Shown: positions 47,567-57,987 of the stretch, one piece after another
Numbering within the stretch: the stretch's first letter is position 1
Layout: each line of letters starts with the position of its first letter
Assembly (NCBI GenBank): GCA_032622095.1
Contig: CP136061.1
Location: 135,061,587-135,125,586, forward strand
DNA from: Siphonodentalium dalli
Lineage: Eukaryota; Mollusca; Scaphopoda; Gadilida; Siphonodentaliidae
Direction of reading: 5' to 3'
DNA length: 64,000 nt
Notes under the pieces: generated by a model
What the model saw: only the letters and a program-made list of their open reading frames with translations
What the model was told of the DNA's origin: nothing
Databases searched by the model: none
Position numbers and translations under genes: made by a program

Positions 47567-48045
47567 TAGATCCATTGGATCTTAGTATCATGGCTTACGC
47601 CAGCTAAGATCCATCTTGCCCTTTAAGATCCATCTTGCCCTTTAAACAACATAGGCGGCTATAATTCCTATAAAAGTTACAATTATGACCAACGCATATG
47701 TATTTATCAACTAAATACTAATACCAGTGTGAAACCATCCACTCACCTACGTGTCATTTATCCTTAAAATCCGTCAAATAACAGAACGTAAACACAGATA
47801 TTGCACGCGTTCCTGAATACCTGTGGAAAATCCAAACTATCTACAATTAGGTCAAGTTTAACTACACTCTGTGCATGCATGACCTTTGGTCTACTAGCCT
47901 CACTACAACAAAATCCATGAAAACTGTCACATGTGCCATGCACGTTTGTCATGTGATATTTAGGACCTCCTACTTTTCGTGCCTCCGCCATTTGCAACAT
48001 GTGTTTTCAGGATTGGATATTTGGATTAAATAATTACGGAATTAT
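47567..48045. other. Spacer between the two TIR elements
   Basis: It contains a direct duplication of AAGATCCATCTTGCCCTTTA (47607 and 47627) and otherwise unique sequence. A block TTAGTATCATGGCTTACG at 47581 resembles the sequence inside the isolated terminus at 49941-49957 (reverse strand). The 78-codon minus ORF has no recognisable domain. Confidence 0.4.
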
Positions 48046-49727
48046 CAGGTCTGGCAAATGTGAGAATACAGCTACAATAGCTGTATTCAGCTAACCTAGC
48101 TGTATTCAGCTATATATTATACTCTCAAACCGGCTGTTTTTCGATAATAAACTAGAAGCGCTAATTTGCGCATCAAAATTAGGCTACCCTATTCTCCGGC
48201 CACCCTCAACCAAATCAAAATCGTCGCTTGTGTTCTGACAAAGTGTTGCCTTTTGTCGGCACGGCGATGGTGATTATGTGTGAAAACTTACTACGGCGGT
48301 CGATGTCGGTCATAACGGTTAATAACTCTCTTATGCAATGCGGAATACCTTGAAAAATACATTAAATACAATATTTATCACCGAAGATGGAACATCTTAA
48401 TCATTCCCGGAAGTATCAATATGATGCTGCTAAAACGCAGTTTGGTTGGTGCGTTAAAACAGGTAAAAAGGGGGACATCTCTAGCCAGAGTTTAACCGAG
48501 CGAGTTCCACTCACTGCTTGAGCTGATTCTCTCCAAAAATACGGAAACGCATACTTGTATGTCGAATCGCGAAAATACAAATACCAATGTTATGTTTAGT
48601 AAGTTTTCACACATTATATATTTTCCCGCCAAAACAGATTGAATAGTTCTGACTCGCTAACGACCAGGACTTCATGTTTGAAATACTTCAGAAATTATAT
48701 AAGTCGCATTTTCATTTCAGTTGTCCCTATGTTGTGCCATACATTTGCAATATGCCGCACAATATCTGTATATACAGTTATGAATAGTTACCAGTATCGC
48801 TCACAAACCGCTAGTGGTATGTAATTCTAAATGCTTGATATAGGTACACCATTCTAACGCCCCCTACCGGTTTAGCATCGGGAAGAAGTAAACGAGTGTT
48901 TGGGATGAATTTGATCTTTATTTTATAAGTTAGTTAATGAATGCATTTGCAGAAAATAGTCCCCAGAATATTTACTGACATCGACCACCGTAGTAAGTTT
49001 TCACACAAAATCAGAATTGCCGTGTCGACAAAAGGCAACACTTTGTCAGAACACAAGCGACGATTTTGATTTGGTTGAGGGTGACCGGAGAATATCTGTA
49101 TCTGTAGTTGTTACGTCCTAGTGACCAAGGCTGGCTTTTACAGGACGGGATCGAGTAGATCCATAATTTTTCCAGGAAGTTTTTTTTGCCGAACCTGTGA
49201 CTTCTTCGCCACGGTAGGGATCTTTAACGCGCGCACATTGTTGCACACGGGACAGCCATTAGCGTCGGCTCCCGATCCGACGGTGTGCCAAGTGTAGTGT
49301 CATCCCTGGTCATGACATTACGAGAGGAGCAGAGGTACGAAGTTAGTCCAGTACGCATTTTTTCAAATTTTGTCTGAGACTCTTTGGCTTCTGGAATCTT
49401 TCTCAGATCACTGATCGTGGCATCGATGATTGATTTGTGATGCCCGTGGTACTGGGAATGCAGATGGCGACACAAAGTCCGACCGATATTTTGTCGGATT
49501 TGAACCCTCGACCGTGTCGAAGGTGTAGCTCAGAGGTCGGCCCACAAACCAACTGAGCTATCCGCTCCTCCTATAAGGCTATATGGTAGCCTAATTTTGA
49601 TGCGCAAATTGGCGCTTCTAGTCTATTATCGAAAAACAGCCGGTTTGAGAGTATAATATATAGCTGAATACAGCTAGGTTAGCTGAATACAGCTATTGTA
49701 GCTGTATTCTCACATTTGCCAGACCTG
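48046..49727 (-). mobile_element. TIR element 2, complete, 5-bp duplication ATTAT
   Basis: Exact ends CAGGTCTGGCAAATGTGAGA and its complement, with ATTAT at 48041-48045 and 49728-49732. The inverted arms run about 265 bases (right arm interrupted by the SINE at 49096-49580) and carry repeated AGCTGTATTCAGCT motifs. The interior matches element 1 in inverse. Superfamily unknown: no transposase is seen, and long arms with a 5-bp duplication do not settle it. Confidence 0.8.
49096..49580 (-). mobile_element. tRNA-derived SINE in TIR element 2
   Basis: Read on the minus strand from 49580, a tRNA-like head carries an A box TAGCTCAGTTGG (49560-49549) and a B box GGTTCAAATCC (49506-49496), followed by a body of about 400 bases that includes a CGCGCGTTAAAGATCCC block. 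The insertion point is clear because element 1 is uninterrupted here (GGAGAATATGGTGGCC at 47452). ATAT occurs on both sides (49092-49095 and 49581-49584). The 83-codon ORF inside is incidental. Confidence 0.75.
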
Positions 49728-49940
49728 ATTATAGTTTATACAGTACACGTTCTGCAACTTCTGGTAGGTGTCAGAGCTAATATAAACTGCATTAATGTTA
49801 ACATTAATGACCATGTTAGTTGATTCTTAAAATTAAGTGTATTTAAAAACATTAGCTAGTCGCCTAAGCTCAAAGAACATCGGCTCCACGACCTGTATGT
49901 CGTAAGCCATACTAAAAGGTGAAGGTCGTATTCCAAGACT

Positions 49941-49957
49941 AACATTTGCCAGACCTG
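49941..49957. repeat. Isolated terminus of the CAGGTCTGGCAAATG family
   Basis: AACATTTGCCAGACCTG matches the outermost 15 bases of the right ends of the neighbouring TIR elements but has no matching arm next to it. It could be a truncated third copy or the product of an abortive excision. Confidence 0.5.
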
Positions 49958-49969
49958 GTACAGTCAGAC

Positions 49970-50953
49970 GGGAACGGGACTACCCGCCCCCGAGACAACC
50001 CGCCCCTATGCTATTTTGGGGGCGGGTTGTCCCGATAAATGAGGGCGGGTTGTCCCGAAATTGTTAATAGTGATTATGTTCTTTTATGTTATTTGATGAT
50101 ATATTATTAAAGATTTTGATCAACAAAACATGTGTTTATTCATTAATTATGTCAATGCGTGGACTGGGATAAAGAATGACACAATGTTTTGACAACTGAA
50201 CGGCACTTAAGGTAAATGAAGACTAATTAAAATGGGTGCTTTCAAAACAAACATTTGATGCAAATGGTTCATTATCACAGTGTGTTATCACAACACTTAG
50301 TGGTCGGGATTCATCTCACTGATGTTAACTGGAGGTGAGTATACACAAACAGCCTTTGAACGATGCCGACGGAACTGGCCGGACGCAGGCCGTGAATAGA
50401 CACACATCAACCGTGGCCTTAAGTCCTAGACTACATGCTGCGCCAGTGGATCACGAGCTCATCACCCCCCCCCCCCCCAGAGAGTTGGAGCATATAGGCC
50501 TACTCATACATGACGTCCGCACCAACAACGACATCGAAGCATGGCATAGACGAATGAATACAATGGGGACCGGCTTAGATTTCTATACCATGGTCCCACT
50601 TCTGCAGAAGGAGGCACCAGCCCCAAATTAATCATTGTTCGTTTGTTAAACTTATTAAATTTTGTTTTTAATCTTCGTTCATTCCGTTTTTAAATTTTAT
50701 CGTTGATGCATTTTTGTGTTCATAAGTTATATTATATTACATGTGTATTTGTTGTTGTCCATGTTGTTAAATCAAATAAAAATATATAAAAAAAACAACC
50801 CAGTTTCGTTAAACAAACATCTCATAATCCCCTCACACCTCCTTATTAGCCACTGATTACCGCTAATTGATTTTTGGGGGCGGTTGTCCGGGGGCGGGTT
50901 GTCTCAGAGTGAAAGGGGGCGGGTTGTCTCGGGGGCGGGTAGTCACGGACCCC
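49970..50953 (+). mobile_element. Mutator-like (MULE) element, 8-bp duplication AGTCAGAC
   Basis: AGTCAGAC lies at both edges (49962-49969, 50954-50961). Inverted ends GACTACCCGCCCCCGAGACA (left) and the matching right end (TGTCTCGGGGGCGGGTAGTC) are very GC-rich. The right subterminal part repeats GGGGGCGGGTTGTC three times. It encloses the last part of a MULE-type transposase and an AATAAA poly(A) signal near 50775. About 1 kb, so internally deleted. Confidence 0.8.
50335..50631 (+). pseudogene. C-terminal fragment of a MULE transposase
   Basis: Residues 60-94 (DVRTNNDIEAWHRRMN, then LDFYTMVPLLQKEA) match the C-terminal hallmark RTNN-x-x-E-x-WH of metazoan MULE transposases, which follows the DDE core. 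Residues 1-59 carry a Pro-rich linker with no domain. The ATG at 50335 overlaps a GGTGAGT donor-like site, so the true exon may start at a CACAAACAG acceptor near 50351. The MULE catalytic domain and zinc finger are absent from this element. The AATAAA downstream fits a terminal exon. Confidence 0.65.
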
Positions 50954-50961
50954 AGTCAGAC

Positions 50962-52043
50962 AGTGACACAGTGTCTTGCGTCACGGTGTTCAGTGGACAG
51001 TGAGTCGAATAAACACATATATGCAGATTCATTGGATATATTGTGGTTTGGTAATCGATTGAAATGCTTGGTTTGTCGGTAATTAGTGTTTAATTGACAA
51101 AAATATACCTGTTTTCGCTATGATTGTGGTGCTGAAACTATACACCGGAAGTACGCTAAAATCAATTTGGTTAATCCAAAAGACGGACTCAGAAATGGAA
51201 CGAACTTCACAAGAAGACCAAAACAAAAAAATAGCGGGGGGGGGGGGGTGAAGTACTTAGTGCTGAGTTTATTAAATTCACGTGTGTTTTCGTTAATTAT
51301 AGCACATGTATATGATCTCCAAAGTTATTGATTATTAGAGCATGGGTCTTCAAAATGTTAAAGTGATGTGAAACACTCGGGGCCGGGTAGTTCTACGGTT
51401 TTAGGCCCAAACCATGTCTTGATGAACTTTTTATCTCTACAACAAACATCATTTCATATTATGTTGATGCCACGACTCTTACATGTAGCTGAGTTGGTCC
51501 ATGTACCTTTATTTTATCTGGATTAACGTACTTGGTTGGTCTCCTTAAAATACGAGATAAATAATTCCTGCGATATAATATATCCACGCAGAAACGGAAT
51601 CGGATTTTGGGGTGAAATACCCCATAATCACTATATAAAATGAGCTGTCTCTCACCCACCACACGATTTTTAAAAAGCGAAATTATAAGAAAAGAGATAG
51701 TTTTATTGGTCAGCAAATACATTTCCGGATACAACGGGGTGATATTCATATCCCGTATTCAGGAGATGTTCCAACCACATATATATGACCGTATGAACTG
51801 GGACCAGTCCCAGGTATGAAGTTCTCATTAGCATATATAATATTCCTTGTGCAACAGATACGTTACCATACTGGCCTACTTGATATTGGTGGTTCTTCGC
51901 CTAAACAGGTGTTCCACAGCCCGACTGTGAAACTGTCATGGTTCAACGCCATTCAGTATTATATAGGCCTAATTATAATATATACTTTAAAATAGCCCTA
52001 CGTACGTGATATAGACTACATGCTAGGCAGCATAGGCATACAT
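50962..52043. other. Unique non-coding sequence
   Basis: It contains a G run at 51236-51248. A minus-strand frame of 96 codons at 51459-51749 (with FHPKIRFRFCVDILYRRNY) reads like protein over about 40 residues but matches no family I know and has no splice context. No RNA gene seen. Confidence 0.35.
51236..51248. repeat. Poly-G run
   Basis: Thirteen consecutive G. Confidence 0.8.
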
Positions 52044-53833
52044 TAGTCTGGTCGATAAAAGGTTTGACCTAGAACAAATTTGGACTAAGTTGGTTTGTAT
52101 ACCATTTTGAAGAGGAGAATATCCTCTATAACATATCCAAAATCGGCTTTGAGCATTTTTATAATTCAAGATGGCGTCCAAGATGGCTGCCATTTTCCTA
52201 TAAGTCAGCTTGATGCAATTATAGTGAGAACATCTTATCATATGTATACACATGTATACATTTTTATGAAGCTAAGACATAACGTCACCTTTATGTGCCA
52301 AAATTGGAACTCCCCGTCCAAGATGGCCGCCAAAATGCGACAGGAAGTGGAATTTTTACGTTTTCTACTAATATCTTTAAGATAAGTTTCTGTGGTTTCG
52401 AACTGGTTGAGAATTGTGACTTTATTTTATACGTAGCATGTTAACTGACCATTGGGTCAATGAAATATGCTGTTCGTGGGTGTGGCCTTCCGATCACTCA
52501 AACGCGGTATAACATTTCACAAAAGATCCCCATTTGGGATTCTAGTCATATTTTATTTCACCAAGAAGTTGAAAGAACTATACAATGTAAGTGATGCATT
52601 CTATATCTTATTGATATTCGAACTCAACGGGATCAAAATTGTCACTTTGGCTCAAAATGGCTGCCAAAATGGCCGCCAAAATATGGGAAATGGTAATTAT
52701 TATCCCAGCGTGCCATGCAACCGCTTACAAGTTGTTGTGATGCACACAATTGACTATTCTGTCTTATATAGCTTGACTACTAACAATTCTGATGTACCTT
52801 GGGTATTCGTTACTATTTTAACCACTGAAATTACCAGAATTATTCGAAATATTCTGTCACAAACCTGATATCAAAATCGGCAAAAAATCGCTGTTCAGGT
52901 TAGAGCCATTTTTAAAAAGTAAAATGGAACTATGTTTGGTATAAAATATGTTTATTGTTTTGATATGTGTTACATGTGTCACACTCAGTTGTTTTAGACA
53001 AAATTACTCAAGATGGCTTCCAAAATGGCAACAAATTTGGTAAACATTATTATATACATATACATATGTGTATATACGTGGTGTATATGTATACATAATC
53101 AATTGGGACTCACATGCTACTTAATCAACTAAATGTTCTATTATGGTTGTCTTGGTACCCTACGAGGCATGACAAGTTCATTTTTAGGAATGCAATATGG
53201 ATTTTGCCAAAAACTTCCTTGTTTTTGAACGGAAATGGGCAGAACGTTGAAACGGAACTGAGAGGGATTATATTCTGTGGCTATTCTGGCCCAGTAGGTA
53301 TACATGGAGTTATTGTATTCATGAATGATGTGAATAGTTATACAATATGTGACTATATGATCATGGATGGGGTGTCCATGGTGAGATGTATAGGTGTATA
53401 AGGAGTAGTTGCATGGTGAGGTGAACATGTTTACAGTGAGTGGCTGTCTGGTCGTTGAAGTGGTGTATGGGCATTATAACGAGAGCAGCTACACTGTCAT
53501 GTATGTATATATGGAGTGACTGTGTTCAGGGGTGGGCTGTACAGATGTACATTGGGTGGCTGTATTGTCATGGGTGGGTGTATATGTATACACATGACAA
53601 GTTGGATGTATGGTAATGGATGGGTGTATGTATACATAGGGTGTGGTTGTATGGTTATGGGCAATGTGTATATGTGTACATGGAATGACTACACGGTCAG
53701 TATTGTTTATATGTAGGGCCTAATGTATTGTCATTGGTGGTGTGTACAAGCATACAATGAATAGCTGAATGCTCAAGGAGAGGGTGTATACGTATACAGC
53801 GAGTGGCTGAATTGTCACGGTTGAGCTGTATAT

Positions 53834-55124
53834 GGGTCATTTCACAATCAAGTTGAGCACTTTTTCTCACCAACTGACAAACCATAAATCAGTTTTTTCA
53901 AAATTATCATTTGTTCATATTCAATTTTTCATACTCATTAGTTGATGAAAAATATGCCATATTACCCTCTCTAGAATCAAATTATGTATTGTATGGCATG
54001 CAAATGGTTGAGTAGGGACTATTTCTGAACCCATATTACTCTATATTATGCATTCTACACACTAGCTGTCAGTGGCTGATGCAAAGTTGGAAAATGGTCT
54101 GAATAAAATACATGAAATAGCCATTGCATTGCAATATAGCCATCCAACAAATGTTCTTAAATAAATGTTTTCACCAATTAAAATAAATTGTACCTCCAAA
54201 ATTACCCAATTTTCAAACAGTTGCTCCCAATGTCAAAATATTTCCAAGTTTCTTTGATTGATTTTATATTATACAAGTCAACTGGAGCACATACAGTAAA
54301 TATGTACTTGATTTCCTTCAATATTCTTGAAATCGTTTATTTTTAACCCAATTATATGCATGTATTTCGGAGTGGACATTTTGCGTTATTGTTGAATTTA
54401 AGTGGCTAGGGAGCTCCATGATCGTTTATGGTGAGTAACGATGTAGTGAGTGTGTGAATACCCCCCACTACCAGGATACAGATGTAGTAAAAGTATAGAT
54501 TTTCTTAATAAATTTCATGATGCAAAGCATGTTTCAGAGTGTGTTTCGGGGTGGACATTTTGTTTGATATATTAGTTCCATGGACTAAAACATATATTGG
54601 GAAAGATCTGAATTATTGTCGCATTTTTATCAGCAAGAAGGGTTACTCTTGGCTATATTATTTTTGTCCACATGAACAGTATATATCATACACAACTGTA
54701 CCCCGTTTCGGAGTGGACATCATAAAAAGCTAATTTTTTGATAATAATTGTTTCTACAATCAAACAAGTGTTACACGATTATGATTTGGTTATTTTGACA
54801 CCGTTTTCTGCATTTGAATCAGTTGGTGATTTCTAGTCTGGAAAGCAACATAATATTTTCAAATTCACAGTGCATAAATTCTTTATCTCATATGTGAGTT
54901 CTGCATTGCAAATTTTGAGAAAGCAATTTTACTGGATGTTGGTGTTTGACAGGGCAAAAGACATCCATGTTCTATTTATTATCAATAACATGACCATTTA
55001 AAATGTTCAGCTAAATGTACACATCGGTTAGACGACAGTAGCTGTCCTATAAATATACAGGCATGGCAACAACTTTCATTAGAGTGAGAAAAATGAAATG
55101 CTCAACCTGATTGTGAAATGACCC
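53834..55124. mobile_element. TIR element GGGTCATTTCACAATCA, AT/ATAT duplication
   Basis: Left GGGTCATTTCACAATCAAGT; right end read inward GGGTCATTTCACAATCAGGT, continuing TGAGCA. ATAT lies on both sides, and the intact sister block at 55412-55422 (GTATATGCAAG) has a single ATAT. The interior contains three copies of TTTCGG(A/G)GTGGACAT (54367, 54545, 54706). A 2-bp AT duplication with GGGTCATT ends would fit ISL2EU-type elements, but I cannot confirm the class. Confidence 0.75.
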
Positions 55125-55720
55125 ATATGCAAGTCTGAAGTGTACGAATAGCCGTGTGTGCGAGGTATCGGTATATCTAGAAGGGCTGTATGGCCATTGG
55201 TGAGGTTTACACACGGAGTGACGCTGTGGTCATGGGTGAGGTGTATATGTATATCATGAGTGACTATATGGCCATGTCACGGACAATATGTATATAGGGA
55301 TTGACAGTATGGCAAATTAATGGTGGGGTGAATTGATATACAAGGAGTGACTATGATCACGAATGTGGTTTATGCGTATACAGCGAGAGGCTGAATTGTC
55401 ATGGGTCAGGTGTATATGCAAGTCTGGAGTGTATGCATGGCCGTGTGCGCGGTACGGGACATTGATATATCTAGAAGGTGCCGTAAGGCCATTGGTGAGG
55501 TCTATATGTATATACCTGGAGTGACTCTATGGTTTTGGGTTGGGTGTATATGTATATCTTGAGTGGCTATATGGCCACGGATGTCGCAAATATACATGTA
55601 TATATACAGGGAGTGAGACTGTATGACCACGGATGAGGCAAATAGGTATACAAGAAGTGATGTATGAGCATGGATCTAGCGAACGGGTATACCAGGAGCG
55701 ACTGTATGGTCATCGGTGAG

Positions 55721-55723
<3 letters not shown>

Positions 55724-55795
<72 letters not shown>
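55724..55795 (+). repeat. (TA)36 microsatellite
   Basis: A perfect TA run of about 72 bases inside the minisatellite. The long Tyr-Ile ORF on the minus strand is an artefact of it. Confidence 0.95.
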
Positions 55796-55798
<3 letters not shown>

Positions 55799-57154
55799 GC
55801 TATATAGCTATGCATGTGGCAAATAAATATACATGGAGTGACTGTATGGCCTATGGTGAGGCGAATACGTATACAAGAGGTTACTTTATGTTCATGTATG
55901 TAGTGAATATGTATACAGGTCGTGTGAGGTATAGGAGTATACCTGGTGTGTCTGCATGGTTATTCACGGATATAGGGCCATGCGTTGGTGTATGGGTAAA
56001 CACAAGTGTGACTGTATGGTAATGGGTGAGGTGTATGTCTATACAGCGAGTGGCACATGGCCATTTATGTGGTGTTCATGTATATATGGAGTGACTGCAT
56101 GCTCATGTATGATTTGTACTGGTGCACCTTTTAGTGACTATCGCTTTCCTCAATAACTCAAGGATATGTTAATCGATAGAGGCAATATCAGAGTGTTCAC
56201 ATTAATTGCGTTTTATATGCAATGTGAAGAAAACTTTTTGCTTTAAAAAAATGGTTCAAACATGAAAAGTGATTTTTTTTGCCGAGTTTGATGCTGTTTG
56301 TGACAGAAAAATCCCATAATTCTGGTAATTTCAGAATAGTAAATAGTAAAAATGAATCAAGGTCATAAGAAATGTTGGTATTCAATGTATATAAGACAGA
56401 ATAATCAATTGTGTGCATCACCACAACTTGTAAGCGGTTGCATGGCATGCTGGGATAATAATTACCATTTTCCATATTCTGGCGGCCATTTTGACAGCCA
56501 TTTTGAGCCAAAGTGACAATTTTGGTACCATTGAGTTCGAATATCAATAAAATATAGAATGCATCAATTACATTGCACAGTTCTTCCCACTTCTTGATGA
56601 AATGTGACCAAAATCCCAATGGGGATCTTTTGTGAAATGTTATACCGCGTTTTGTAAAATCGAATTATTGAGTGATCGGAAGGGGTGTGGCCCCACGAAC
56701 AGCATATTTCATTGCTCCAATGGTCAGTTAATATGATAAATGCAAAATAAAGTCACAATTCTCAACCAGTTCCAAACCACAGAAACCTATCTTAAAGGTA
56801 TTAGTGAAAAAACGTAAAAATTCCACTTCCGGTCGCCATTTTGGCGGCCATCTTGTACGGGGAGTTCCAATTTTGGCACATAAAGGTGACGTTATGTCTT
56901 AGCTTCACAAAAATGTATACATGTGTATACATATGACAAGATGTTCTCACTATAATTGCATCAAGCTGACTTATAGGAAAAATGGCAGCCATATTGGACG
57001 CCATCTTGGATTACAAAAAATGCTCAAAGCGGATTTTTGTGGATTTTGGATATGTTATAGAGGAGAGCTTCCTCTTCAAAATGGTATAAAAACCAACTTA
57101 GTCCGAATTTTTTCTAGGTTGACCCTAAAATTTGAGATTATATCGACCAGACTA

Positions 57155-57987
57155 CATGTATTATTATGGTCGTGATACGCGAACAAGGGGTTTGACCAAG
57201 AAGAAATTGGTAAAGAAGCGATTTTTTTATCATTCGACGTGGGGAGATCCCAGGAATAATATATCAAAAATACGCTTTGGGAAAAATCGAGGATCCATGA
57301 TGGCATCCAACATGGCCGCCGTTAGTTAAAAGAGACACTGAGATTGATTAGATTTTTAGGGAGACACTTTTGTGAAATATATATAAATGTATATCTCATT
57401 ATGGTGCTATAACATAATGCTATATATATAGCTTTAAGAACAAACTTAGAACTCCCTACTTAACTGACTCAAGTGACCACATACACAAATTATGCTACCA
57501 TCCCTTTGCGGGGACACCAGGTTGTGTGCTCATTTGCGTCTTTTCCAGCTTCTCCATCGCTGGATGAAATTACGGCCTAATGCCATTGCCTATATGTACC
57601 TTACGGACTAGACCTCCAATCCCATATATTTGCTGGAATCGTTCAGAATATCGTGGTTATACGTAGAAATTGGCACTGTGGTTGTAATATTGTACAGATT
57701 CGTAAGCAATCTGAATTATCTCTAAACGTAATTTCCAGGTAGTCCCCCAAAGTAAGTGGACATCATGTTTGGTCCTTCAGTAGATACTGCCTCGTTGGAA
57801 CAATTGTGGTCCATTCTCAGCAAAACCGTGCATGCGTGTCGCCGGTGGTTTTCCGTTAGAATACCGACGACAGAGATACAAAAATGCCGTGTGCGGGAAG
57901 ACCTTATCCCCGCGCAACTGGAACACTGCACACGTAAATAGGTTGTGGATTATTTCTGCCGGGAGCTGCTCCTGTGTATGCGCAAAT
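57155..57987. other. Unique sequence, no gene assigned
   Basis: 57230-57330 has some similarity in style to the element arms (CATGATGGCATCCAACATGG). ORFs near 57720-57940 overlap on both strands without recognisable domains. Confidence 0.35.

Larger units (their letters stand above)
53400..56120 (+). repeat. Degenerate ~45-60-bp minisatellite (GTGTATATGTATACA units)
   Basis: Units such as GGTGAGGTGTATATGTATAC, GAGTGACTGTATGGTCATGG recur with heavy variation on both sides of the 53834-55124 insertion. A roughly 150-bp block (CTGAATTGTCA, then ATGCAAGTCTG, CCGTGTG, ATATATCTAGAAGG) occurs twice, once interrupted by that insertion (53800/55125) and once intact (55390-55490). Confidence 0.7.
52044..57154. 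mobile_element. 5.1-kb element with ~0.9-kb inverted arms around a minisatellite
   Basis: The left arm (52044-52930) and right arm (56210-57154) are inverted copies: TAGTCTGGTCGATA at the very end, then GACTAAGTTGGTTTGTATAC, AAGCTAAGACATAACGTCAC, GAACTCAACGGGATCAAAAT, ATGCACACAATTGACTATTC. CAT lies outside both ends (52041-52043, 57155-57157), a possible 3-bp duplication. The centre is a minisatellite (53400-56120) split by another TE. ORFs of 133 and 140 codons in the two arms are mirror copies with no known domain. They share a LILFELNGIKIV-like stretch and could be a decayed coding remnant. Confidence 0.7.

Noticed and set aside
49496-49571. A functional tRNA gene on the minus strand (good A and B boxes)
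   Set aside because: No clean acceptor stem or complete cloverleaf can be drawn, and the tRNA-like part is fused to a long body inserted in a TE, as in a SINE.
55567-55815. Minus-strand ORF with a long Tyr-Ile repeat
   Set aside because: Translation of the (TA)n microsatellite.
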